Positions 1 through 6,506 of a stretch of DNA of 41,645 nucleotides are shown in pieces. The notes under the pieces were generated by a model that searched no databases, was not told where the DNA came from, and saw only the letters and a list, made by a program, of their open reading frames with translations. The DNA is from CAYUIS01 sp964444825. GTDB taxonomy: Bacteria > Chloroflexota > Anaerolineae > B4-G1. The stretch is taken from positions 1 to 41,645 of the forward strand of contig CAYUIS010000033.1 in the NCBI GenBank assembly GCA_964444825.1. Direction: 5' to 3'. Position 1 is the stretch's first letter. Every line of letters begins with the position of its first letter. A program made the position numbers and the translations under genes.

Positions 1-2
1 CT

Positions 3-542
3 GCTTCTACAGACACACCCACTTATGAACCCACATCTCCCCCCCCTCCCACCGCCACCACAACGCCCGCTTTGCCCAGCCGGATCGTTATCCCATCGCT
101 CAGTGTGGACGCTCCTGTCTTTCCCGTTTCTTTGGAAGCGATAGAGATAGATGGTCAGCAGCAGGCTGCATGGCAGGTGCTGGATATGTACGCCGCCGGA
201 TGGCACGAGACATCCGCAACCCTGGGTATATCCGGTAACACCGTCCTAAACGGGCACAACACCACCCATGGTGAGGTGTTCCGGGATCTGTATACGCTAA
301 AACCCGGCGATCTGATCATCGCTTATTCCGACGATACGCCCTTTACCTACGCCGTCACTGAGATACTGATCCTGCCCGAGGCCGGTCAGCCCTTGGAAGT
401 ACGCATCGATAACGCCCGCCACATCCTGCCCACCGAGGACGAACGACTGACCCTCGTCACCTGTCACCCCTACGGCAGCCTGCGCAACAGGCTGATCGTC
501 ATCGCTCAACCACCAAAGGTCCCAAAGGATATCGAGGGCTGA
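3..542 (+). CDS. Sortase-family transpeptidase, 5' end outside window
   Basis: The reading frame is open to the left edge of the window, so the N-terminus is missing. An internal TTG at 72 is not needed as a start. The visible part begins with a Thr/Pro-rich linker, typical of the stalk between an N-terminal membrane anchor and an extracytoplasmic sortase domain. The catalytic triad is visible: His in NGHNTTHGEVF, Cys in LVTCHP and Arg in LRNRLIV. The TLVTCHP form is the one seen in class D/E sortases. Sortases cleave a C-terminal sorting signal and attach the protein to a surface amine, or act as housekeeping transpeptidases. In bacteria without a classical Gram-positive wall the substrate is usually unknown, and no sorting-signal protein is visible nearby. 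Family assignment is firm; class and substrate are not. Confidence 0.85.
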   Translation, partial: ASTDTPTYEPTSPPPPTATTTPALPSRIVIPSLSVDAPVFPVSLEAIEIDGQQQAAWQVLDMYAAGWHETSATLGISGNTVLNGHNTTHGEVFRDLYTLKPGDLIIAYSDDTPFTYAVTEILILPEAGQPLEVRIDNARHILPTEDERLTLVTCHPYGSLRNRLIVIAQPPKVPKDIEG

Positions 543-621
543 TTCTGCCATCTGGTTAGATTTCGAGTTATCATACTTGGCGTTTCTCGACAAAGACCAA
601 ACATTCCTGATTGGAGTATCG

Positions 622-1167
622 ATGAGTAAAACACGCTCCTCACCAATTGCAGCCCTGTCAGGTCTCCCTTTCATCTCCCGTGTACGCCGCAATCACGCGC
701 TGGAGCATGCCACCATACAGGTCCTCGGCGAGCGACTCCGAGAACTGGCATTGGTAGGGCGCTCTTCAATATGGGGGTTCTATATCTATGGCGACGTACC
801 GACCGAGGACGTACTCGCCGCCGCCCATGAGGGACTGCGCCGCCTGCAGAATGGCGAGCAAAGGATGGCTATCCATCCTAACTGTGGCACCAACCTCGCC
901 GTGGCGGGGGTGTTGGCCGGGTTCGGCGCCTTTTTGGCCCTCGGTGGCTTTGGCGGGAAGCGAGACAGAGGTCTGATAGATCGTCTGGCCCGCCTGCCGC
1001 TTGCCTTCACGGCTGCTACGCTGGGTATCATCCTCGCCAGGCCACTCGGCCCCGCCATCCAGGCCCACGTCACCACCGATCCCAACGTTGGCAATATGCG
1101 GATCGCCGGCATCTCGCGAGAGAGGAAAGCAGGTGTCACCGTCATCCACGTCCGTACTGAGGGCTAA
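622..1167 (+). CDS. DUF6391-like membrane protein
   Basis: A protein of about 181 residues. I start it at ATG 622 because GGAG lies eight bases upstream; the frame is open further up but lacks a ribosome site. The N-terminal part carries RNHALEHATIQVL, the hallmark of the DUF6391 family known from cyanobacteria and Chloroflexota. A Gly/Ala-rich hydrophobic segment (LAVAGVLAGFGAFLALGG) and a second one (FTAATLGIILARPLGPAI) follow, so it is probably a membrane protein with two helices. The C-terminus ends in a small basic/beta region. No enzyme motif is seen and the function of the family is unknown to me. It sits between the sortase gene and holA, only 38 bp from holA, and may share their transcript. 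Confidence 0.7.
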   Translation: MSKTRSSPIAALSGLPFISRVRRNHALEHATIQVLGERLRELALVGRSSIWGFYIYGDVPTEDVLAAAHEGLRRLQNGEQRMAIHPNCGTNLAVAGVLAGFGAFLALGGFGGKRDRGLIDRLARLPLAFTAATLGIILARPLGPAIQAHVTTDPNVGNMRIAGISRERKAGVTVIHVRTEG

Positions 1168-1205
1168 CCTTTTCCCAAGAACGTGGACTCTAGGACATCA
1201 ATAAA

Positions 1206-2216
1206 ATGCCCAAGCCCACCCCTACCTTGTACATATTCCACGGTGTCGATGAATTCGCCCGCGCCGAGACATTGGCCGATTTCAGGCGTAGGCTCGGTCC
1301 ACCTGATATGGTGGATCTGAACACCACTCACTTTGAGGGGACATCCCTTACCCTGTCTGAATTGCGCCACGCCTGCGATGCCATTCCCTTCCTGACGGAA
1401 AGACGTCTTGTCATTGTCACTGACCTGCTGGCACGGCTTTCACCCCAGAAAGACCGTGAGCTCTCCACGGCCCAAAGGGAGTACTTGAGCGCGCTGGCCG
1501 ACTATCTTCCCAATCTGCCCCCAACGGCTCGTCTCGTTCTGGTAGAGAACGTCCCTCTGCCCTCACAGCATCCTATCCTACAATTGGCTCAGCAAGAGGA
1601 ATGGGGCTTTGTCAAACGCTTCGATCCGCCAAAGCAGCAGGCGCTACCCCAATGGATCAAGCAGCGGGCACACAAACACGGCGGCGAGATCGAAGGGCAA
1701 GCGGCCAATCAGCTCGCCACCGTCATCGGCGCTGACCTGCGGCTCCTCGACCAGGAGATCGCCAAGTTGGTGACATACACAAACGCCGAACGCTCCATCA
1801 CCACGAGCGACGTGGATGCGGTCGTACCCTATACTCAGGCTGCTATCGTGTTCGACCTGGTGGACGCACTCGGACGTCGAGATGGCCGCACCGCTGCTCA
1901 GGCACTGCACCGTCTACTGGAAGCCGGCGACCATCCAATGGGATTGCTGGCCATGATCGTACGCCAGTTCCGGCTCCTGATCCAGGTCAAAGAGCTGAAG
2001 AAAAACGGCGCCACTTCACGTGACGTCGCCCAAACGCTCAAACTGCACCCTTTTCCAGCCGGGAAGCTCTACAACCAAGCCACCTATTTCACCGCTGAGC
2101 AGTTGGATAGGATATACCGGCATCTGCTGGATACTGATGTAGCCATCAAGACTGGGGAAATCGAGCCTGAAGTGGCCCTTGACCTTTTGATAGTGGGGGT
2201 CGCGGCCTCGAGGTAA
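1206..2216 (+). CDS. holA: DNA polymerase III delta subunit
   Basis: A 336-residue protein matching HolA in length and layout. The N-terminal domain opens with the typical LYIFHGVDEFARAE stretch, where the P-loop-like element is degenerate, followed by the conserved block AIPFLTERRLVIVTDL. The middle part has the family pattern in which an ATPase-like lid is followed by AAIVFDLVDALGRRDG, and the C-terminal helical collar domain closes with MIVRQFRLLIQVKELK. The delta subunit opens the beta sliding clamp within the clamp-loader complex. The start has AGGA about ten bases upstream. It ends 15 bp from a convergent minus-strand gene, with no obvious terminator between them. Confidence 0.92.
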   Translation: MPKPTPTLYIFHGVDEFARAETLADFRRRLGPPDMVDLNTTHFEGTSLTLSELRHACDAIPFLTERRLVIVTDLLARLSPQKDRELSTAQREYLSALADYLPNLPPTARLVLVENVPLPSQHPILQLAQQEEWGFVKRFDPPKQQALPQWIKQRAHKHGGEIEGQAANQLATVIGADLRLLDQEIAKLVTYTNAERSITTSDVDAVVPYTQAAIVFDLVDALGRRDGRTAAQALHRLLEAGDHPMGLLAMIVRQFRLLIQVKELKKNGATSRDVAQTLKLHPFPAGKLYNQATYFTAEQLDRIYRHLLDTDVAIKTGEIEPEVALDLLIVGVAASR

Positions 2217-2231
2217 CTGACGGATCACCAC

Positions 2232-2492
2232 TCACCGCTTCTCTCTGGCCCTTGGCTCCTCCTCCTGGCCTACCCAGAAATGGTGTCGCAGCACAGACGA
2301 CCGTGACGACACACGCACTCCCCGCACTTTTGACGCCGCGCCGTTGCCATTAGCATCTAGAGCTGAAGGGTGCACATAACAGACATCAGGCAATGCGCCG
2401 AACTTGAGCTTGTACCTCCGTGCGGCCAGTCCGACCTTCTCCCCCAAGTCACGCTGCGGGCTATCGTCATACCACAGCAATCCTTCTTTCAT
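2232..2492 (-). CDS. Small conserved-looking protein, last gene of the SOS FtsK operon
   Basis: An 86-residue protein starting with MKEGLLWYDDSP. I chose ATG 2492 because GGGGGG lies seven bases upstream; a TTG 15 bp earlier overlaps that ribosome site. The sequence has a basic central part, a cysteine-containing CYVHPSAL stretch, and ends with LRHHFWVGQEEE. I recognise this layout as a small protein seen beside FtsK-type ATPases in Chloroflexota, but I know no named domain or function. It could be a small nucleic-acid-binding or adaptor protein. It follows the 103-residue gene by 16 bp, so it is most likely the fourth gene of the LexA-controlled operon. Confidence 0.6.
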   Translation of the reverse strand: MKEGLLWYDDSPQRDLGEKVGLAARRYKLKFGALPDVCYVHPSALDANGNGAASKVRGVRVSSRSSVLRHHFWVGQEEEPRAREKR

Positions 2493-2508
2493 CACTGTGC
2501 CCCCCAAT

Positions 2509-2820
2509 CTAGGTCACCTGTCGTTGCATATGCCAGGTGTTGTATTGCACATCCTGGTACAGCTCGAATGTGCCCTCACGGCAGCGCACACGAAAGCGAT
2601 GTTGCTCCACTTGTCCACCCCGGTTGCGCCGAGAGACTGTCCAACAACGCTCCACGGCATGCACATCGTACCGATGCCCGCGCCAGACAAAGGTCTTGGG
2701 AAAGTACCCATGACGTCGCGCCCGCATCTCAATAGCCTCACCGCGACGTTGGCTGTGCTTCTTTCCCCCACGCTTCTGCCTTGTCCGAGAACCTCGCATC
2801 ACATCAAGAGTAACGCCCAT
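2509..2820 (-). CDS. Basic protein with WRGHRY motif (DUF6504-like)
   Basis: A 103-residue, strongly basic protein. Start ATG 2820 has GGAGG nine bases upstream and overlaps the end of the preceding gene by 17 bp, a sign of translational coupling. The core FVWRGHRYDVHAVERCW, followed by an alternating hydrophobic pattern (FRVRCREGTFELYQD), resembles the DUF6504 fold: a small beta-rich protein that in actinobacteria lies beside the damage-inducible imuB/dnaE2 cassette. That resemblance is from memory of the motif, not from a search. The operon here is also SOS-controlled, so the link with DNA damage is at least consistent. The first 40 residues are arginine- and lysine-rich and probably disordered. 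Confidence 0.6.
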   Translation of the reverse strand: MGVTLDVMRGSRTRQKRGGKKHSQRRGEAIEMRARRHGYFPKTFVWRGHRYDVHAVERCWTVSRRNRGGQVEQHRFRVRCREGTFELYQDVQYNTWHMQRQVT

Positions 2821-3220
2821 AGTGCTTTACCTCCGCATCAGCTCTCTGTGCTTTCTGTCCCTCTCCTACGACCGTGAACTGCCTCTCCATCGGCGCGGTT
2901 AATGAGGAGGCAAATGCACTCCAATCCCCTGACAGTTGCCGTCCACCTGGCGGCGCAACAACAACTACTGGAGGATATGGCCCCTGCTGCACAGGCGGTT
3001 GTCCTCGCTCGTCGCGCCGCCGACTAACCACGACGACGAGCAAACTGGTTGGGATAGCTGCACCCACGCCACATACTGCCCCGGCGAGCACTGCCAAAGC
3101 CTCATCACTCAGACGATGGCCAATGACCAGTGCCAACGTCACAGCAAAAGCCACCACTGTCAACACGGCGACAATCGCCAGACGATTCCGGCGACTGCTA
3201 CGCCCCCTCAAATCATCCAT
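2804..3220 (-). CDS. Small two-helix membrane protein of the SOS FtsK operon
   Basis: About 138 residues. ATG 3220 is preferred over an adjacent in-frame TTG, with AAGG eight bases upstream. A short basic N-terminus (RGRSSRRNR) precedes two membrane helices (roughly residues 13-35 and 42-67) joined by a short loop. A cytoplasmic tail follows that is rich in Pro and Val and then basic/polar. No catalytic motif is seen. It begins only four bases after the FtsK stop codon, so the two are almost certainly co-translated. The FtsK-like protein has no membrane segment of its own, so this protein might serve as its membrane anchor; that is inference. Confidence 0.65.
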   Translation of the reverse strand: MDDLRGRSSRRNRLAIVAVLTVVAFAVTLALVIGHRLSDEALAVLAGAVCGVGAAIPTSLLVVVVSRRRDERGQPPVQQGPYPPVVVVAPPGGRQLSGDWSAFASSLTAPMERQFTVVGEGQKAQRADAEVKHYGRYS

Positions 3221-3223
3221 CAA

Positions 3224-4483
3224 CTAGGCCTTTCCTCGGAACATCTCGTTTAACCAGTCCGTCGGCCGGGTCAAGGACATCGGTCGAGAGGGCGCCAGGG
3301 ACGCGATCGCAGATGACGCTTGGCCCAGTCCGTGATTCATTCCCCACCCGCTGCTCCCTATGCCCGCCACCACTTCCTGGATCTCGGCCGGCGAGACATG
3401 GGCCGCCTGGAAACGGATCACCCGCCCCTCTGCCACTGCCAAAAAGTCTCCCCGGCCCATCAGCCGCTCAGCTCCTGTACCACTCCAACCACTGGCCGTG
3501 CGTGCATCTTCAGCACTGGTCACGCGGCCTACCAGCCGCACCGGGAAGTTGGCCTTGACCAGCGGACCCAGCACCGCTGTCGTAGGCTTTTGCGTGGCGG
3601 CCACGACGTGAATGCCCGCCTCACGTCCGCGCTGTGTCAGTCGAGTCAGTGCCCCCTGTACGTCTTTTCCGCCCACCATCAACAGATCGGCCAACTCATC
3701 GATGAACACCACAATACTCGGTCTGTTGGGGGCCGAGGGGCCGGTCCTAGGCACCCTGGAGGCATGTATATGATCCTCCATCCCCCCGTCCTCGCCCTTC
3801 CGGACTCGCCCATTGCTACCCCGCCCCTCCATCACGCGCACCAGGCTTTGGAGTACTTCGGCTATTTCATCTGGCTCCCAGATCACAGAGCGTGCAAGAT
3901 GGGGCAATCCCTCAAAGAGGCCAAAGGCGTGTCCCTTTGGATCGATAAGCACCATCCGGAGCTGAGAGTCATCAGGCCCAGGGGGGGAATGTAGATGTCC
4001 GTACCCGTCAACGGGATTGGCCATCGCTAGACTCAGGATCATCGACTGCAGAAGCATCGTCTTCCCCGAACCAGTTGTGCCGGCAACCAGGATGTGCGCC
4101 ACGTCGGGCGAGGGCAACCGAATCAGCAGCGGGGCGCCATCCTCGGCCAACCCCAAAACCGCCGTTACCGGTGGGATGTGCTCATCCGCAGTGTGAAGCT
4201 GATCGAACAGAGGCAGTAACCTCACCGGTTGGGGATCTTCCCGCGGCACCTCGACAGCCACAGCAGCTCCTCGGCGCGATATCCGGCAGCTAGACGCATC
4301 CAAAGCGGCGGCAACCTCTTCACTCAATCCCTTGATCTTGGATATCTTGGCACCTACAGCGGGCAGAACCTGAAAACGTACCCAGCGAGGCGTCACTGTA
4401 CCTCCCGTTACTCGAGCGGACACCTTGTTCAGTGCCAATACCGCCTCAATCCTGTCTGCCTGGAACTCTAGTTTCCTTCGCAT
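3224..4483 (-). CDS. FtsK/SpoIIIE-type DNA translocase motor (no membrane domain)
   Basis: A 419-residue ATPase. An alpha-domain-like N-terminal region (about residues 5-95) is followed by the RecA-like motor: Walker A GTTGSGKT at 135-142, a DPKG block near 181 and Walker B IVVFIDELADL at 257-267. The ATQKPTT sensor stretch typical of FtsK/SpoIIIE then follows. The four N-terminal membrane helices of cell-division FtsK and an evident C-terminal gamma winged helix are absent. This is therefore a soluble motor, like those of plasmids, phages or accessory DNA-transport systems, not the septal FtsK. GGGAGG lies upstream of ATG 4483. It leads a four-gene operon behind a promoter with two LexA boxes, so it is expected to be induced by DNA damage. 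Confidence 0.88.
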   Translation of the reverse strand: MRRKLEFQADRIEAVLALNKVSARVTGGTVTPRWVRFQVLPAVGAKISKIKGLSEEVAAALDASSCRISRRGAAVAVEVPREDPQPVRLLPLFDQLHTADEHIPPVTAVLGLAEDGAPLLIRLPSPDVAHILVAGTTGSGKTMLLQSMILSLAMANPVDGYGHLHSPPGPDDSQLRMVLIDPKGHAFGLFEGLPHLARSVIWEPDEIAEVLQSLVRVMEGRGSNGRVRKGEDGGMEDHIHASRVPRTGPSAPNRPSIVVFIDELADLLMVGGKDVQGALTRLTQRGREAGIHVVAATQKPTTAVLGPLVKANFPVRLVGRVTSAEDARTASGWSGTGAERLMGRGDFLAVAEGRVIRFQAAHVSPAEIQEVVAGIGSSGWGMNHGLGQASSAIASLAPSRPMSLTRPTDWLNEMFRGKA

Positions 4484-4517
4484 CCTTGGTTGCCTCCCGC
4501 CCCCAAACCGAGAAATA

Positions 4518-4529
4518 GAACGTATGTTC
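4518..4529 (-). promoter_or_regulatory. LexA box 1 of the ftsK operon
   Basis: GAACGTATGTTC, a perfect GAAC-N4-GTTC palindrome of the Gram-positive/Chloroflexota LexA (DinR) type. It lies just downstream of the -10 hexamer, about at the expected transcription start, and 35 bp upstream of the ftsK ATG. Confidence 0.85.
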
Positions 4530-4536
4530 TGACGAT

Positions 4537-4565
4537 ATCTTACCAGAACATTTGTTCGCCGTCAA
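4537..4565 (-). promoter_or_regulatory. SOS promoter of the ftsK operon with LexA box 2 in the spacer
   Basis: Read on the minus strand, -35 TTGACG (4560-4565) and -10 TAAGAT (4537-4542) are separated by 17 bp. The spacer contains a second perfect LexA box, GAACAAATGTTC (4546-4557). The two boxes are 28 bp apart centre to centre, close to three helical turns, so two LexA dimers could bind on the same face and block both the promoter and the start site. Confidence 0.85.
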
Positions 4566-4572
4566 GCAAATA

Positions 4573-4595
4573 TATCCCAAACTTGATTTGGGATA
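4573..4595. repeat. Short inverted repeat upstream of the ftsK promoter
   Basis: TATCCCAAA and TTTGGGATA form a perfect nine-base inverted repeat around a five-base loop. It lies between the lexA terminator and the ftsK -35 element. It could be a second weak hairpin behind lexA or a binding site; no U-run follows it on either strand. Confidence 0.4.
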
Positions 4596-4603
4596 AAGAC
4601 AGC

Positions 4604-4631
4604 AAAAAAGGCCCAGCCGTATGGCTGGGCC
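4604..4631 (-). terminator. Intrinsic terminator of lexA
   Basis: On the minus strand GGCCCAGCC pairs with GGCTGGGCC around a four-base loop and is followed directly by six T residues. This is a textbook Rho-independent terminator about 35 bp past the lexA stop. It isolates lexA from the ftsK operon. Confidence 0.9.
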
Positions 4632-4665
4632 CGTGGAAAACACCGAGGGTGCAAGCAAAGATCTA

Positions 4666-5322
4666 TTATAGCTGCCGGATGACCATCACCACTTTACCCT
4701 GTACCTCCACCAAACGAGGATCATCCACATATATCGGCACCATCGTGGGATTGGCGGGTTCGAGGCGTACCCGCCCTCCCTCTTCCTGGAAGAAATGCTT
4801 GAGCGTGACCTCCTCTCGCTCCTTTAGCCACACCGCTGCCATTTCTCCGTTCTCGACCCGCTGCTGGTGGCGCATTACCACGATATCGCCATCGTGGACC
4901 AGGGCGTCTATCATCGACTCTCCCTCCACCTGCAGCGCGTACAGCCCTTGTGGATCACCCAAGATGTCTCGGGTCAACTCAATCGTCTCATCACCCATCA
5001 AGGCAAAGTCGCTGGCCGGTACCGGGATCGGCGCACCGGCCACGATACGACCCAACACCGGCACTCGAACCACAGCCCCCGGCCTTAGCTCTCCATAAGT
5101 TTCGGAGGTTAGCTTCAGTCCTCGGGACACTTCCCTATCCCGGCTAATGTATCCCCTCTCTTCTAATCGCCGCAGGTTGTAGCTTACGACCGAGGTTGAA
5201 CTGATCCCAGCCGCAGATCCAATCTCACGGATGGATGGCGGATACCCGGTTTCCTCGATATACTCACCAAGGAATTCCAGAATCCTCCGCTGCCTCTCCG
5301 ATAGGGGTTTGCCCAACTCCAT
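4666..5322 (-). CDS. lexA: LexA SOS repressor
   Basis: About 218 residues. Three start codons (TTG, ATG, ATG) occur in a row after AGGAGG; ATG 5322 has the best spacing. An N-terminal winged helix (PSIREIGSAAGISSTSVVSYNL, shown here only as the block around residues 30-50) recognises the SOS box. The self-cleavage site Ala95-Gly96 lies in RIVAGAP, and the Ser136/Lys175 catalytic pair is visible in GESM and TLKHF, so the protease is intact. LexA represses SOS genes and cleaves itself when stimulated by RecA filaments. Its own promoter carries a LexA box, and the neighbouring ftsK operon carries two, so this window contains a local SOS circuit. Confidence 0.97.
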   Translation of the reverse strand: MELGKPLSERQRRILEFLGEYIEETGYPPSIREIGSAAGISSTSVVSYNLRRLEERGYISRDREVSRGLKLTSETYGELRPGAVVRVPVLGRIVAGAPIPVPASDFALMGDETIELTRDILGDPQGLYALQVEGESMIDALVHDGDIVVMRHQQRVENGEMAAVWLKEREEVTLKHFFQEEGGRVRLEPANPTMVPIYVDDPRLVEVQGKVVMVIRQL

Positions 5323-5386
5323 CATCAACCTCCTGGCTCCGTTCCTGCTCGATTCACATCACAGGTCCGTCTTCAGAGTCAACACT

Positions 5387-5415
5387 ATTATACACGAACA
5401 TACGTTCTATGTCAA
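5387..5415 (-). promoter_or_regulatory. lexA promoter with LexA box in the spacer
   Basis: Minus strand: -35 TTGACA (5410-5415), a 17-bp spacer and -10 TATAAT (5387-5392), which is a perfect sigma-70 consensus. The spacer contains GAACGTATGTTC (5396-5407), a perfect LexA box. This gives strong basal strength with tight autorepression. Confidence 0.92.
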
Positions 5416-5449
5416 GTCCATTTTGCACCGATTCTGGGTCTCTTTTTTG

Positions 5450-6232
5450 TCATTGTCCCATCTCCACGGCTATCCGCTCTGCACCGCTAAAGATCCGGAA
5501 ACTGCGCCTTCGCGTGTACCCGACCAGCGCGACACCCCACGCCTGGGCCAACCGCACCGCAAGCGAGGTGGGAGACGTGCGCGAGATGATGATCGGAACA
5601 CCCATCCGCGCCACCTTGTTCACCATCTCAGAACTCACCCGCCCGGTCGTGAGCAACACACAGTCCCGCATCGATCGACCAGCCCTCAAGCTTGCACCTG
5701 CGATTTTGTCCAGGGCATTGTGGCGCCCGACGTCCTCCGCTGTCAGTAACAGTCGCTCTCCGTCGGCCAGAGCCGCTGCGTGGATCCCTCCCGCACGCTT
5801 GTAGAGATCAGCCGCGTCCGAGAGTGCCTCCATCAATTCCGTCACCTGCTCGGGAGTGATCAACCTGCTCGACTTTACACTGTGGTGCGCAGCGGACACG
5901 TCCTCGAACGTGGTTCCCCCAGAGCAGCCGGAGGTAATGACCCGCAACTGGGGGGACTCGATATCGTGCCTCAGCCACACGTCCACACACCGTCCTCCGC
6001 CACACAACTCGATGACTGCCACGTCTTGCATCCCATCGATCAGTCCCTCATTATACAGAAAACCCAACGCCAGCTCTTTTAACTGGGATGGGGTGCACAT
6101 CAAGCTGACCAGCGGGCGGGCGTTAACGTACACACTGATCAACTCCTCCGCCGGCACGACACCGCGCACCGGTCGGCACTCGCCGCTGTAGTAACCAGTG
6201 TATGTGACAGGATGTGACCCTGCATCAGTCAT
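5450..6232 (-). CDS. fdhD: Formate dehydrogenase accessory sulfurtransferase FdhD
   Basis: A 260-residue protein of usual FdhD length. I start at ATG 6232 because GGAG lies six bases upstream. FdhD carries sulfur from the cysteine desulfurase to the molybdenum or tungsten bis-PGD cofactor of formate dehydrogenases. Family marks are LKELALGFLYNEGLI, the cysteine loop ITSGCSGGTT, the block TAEDVGRHNALDKI and the LLTTGRVSSEMV segment. The active loop has a single cysteine (C103) where E. coli FdhD has a CxxC pair. Many FdhD proteins keep only the first, so this may still work. No formate dehydrogenase gene is in the window. The downstream neighbour is lexA and the upstream one transketolase, so its own transcript is likely. 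Confidence 0.93.
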   Translation of the reverse strand: MTDAGSHPVTYTGYYSGECRPVRGVVPAEELISVYVNARPLVSLMCTPSQLKELALGFLYNEGLIDGMQDVAVIELCGGGRCVDVWLRHDIESPQLRVITSGCSGGTTFEDVSAAHHSVKSSRLITPEQVTELMEALSDAADLYKRAGGIHAAALADGERLLLTAEDVGRHNALDKIAGASLRAGRSMRDCVLLTTGRVSSEMVNKVARMGVPIIISRTSPTSLAVRLAQAWGVALVGYTRRRSFRIFSGAERIAVEMGQ

Positions 6233-6506
6233 TCTACTCTCCAGTTCTGCCTTTCCAAGCAATCATCAGCTTTGCGTGACCACGATTGCGCCGCACATTA
6301 GCACACAGTCCCCACTGCACAAGGATCGTACACGGCAAACATCGCCAAGACGGGCGAGAGCAGCCACTCCGGCGCGGTCCGATCAGCGAAGGATACCCCC
6401 GCGAGATTGCCCTGCAAGGTGGTCGTGTGGTTCCACGGGCTGCAGGCTGCCCAGAGGGTCGAGCATTTGTGAGGAGATCCGAACGCGGCACGTCGACCGC
6501 CCCAGC
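6233..6506. other. Intergenic region between tkt and fdhD
   Basis: This 274-bp stretch has no convincing gene. A minus-strand open frame across it gives an Arg/Pro/Cys-rich translation without a ribosome site. It must contain the fdhD promoter, but I see only weak matches (TTGTGC and TAATGT spaced by 16 on the minus strand). No repeat or strong hairpin was noticed. Confidence 0.4.

Noticed and set aside
2232..4483. Integrated conjugative element or prophage around the FtsK gene
   Set aside because: No integrase, relaxase, structural phage gene or attachment-site repeat is visible, and flanking genes (holA, lexA) are housekeeping.
4518..5407. Idea that the LexA boxes at ftsK belong to lexA autoregulation only
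   Set aside because: A strong terminator stands between lexA and ftsK, and the two boxes overlap a separate well-formed promoter directed into ftsK.
4490..5804. Several plus-strand frames across the lexA and fdhD region
   Set aside because: They run through the lexA terminator, promoter and coding frames of lexA and fdhD on the other strand; their products are Ser/Arg/Pro-rich.
6234..6491. 85-codon minus-strand frame between tkt and fdhD
   Set aside because: No ribosome site, Arg/Pro/Cys-rich composition, and not in frame with fdhD, so neither a gene nor an N-terminal extension.
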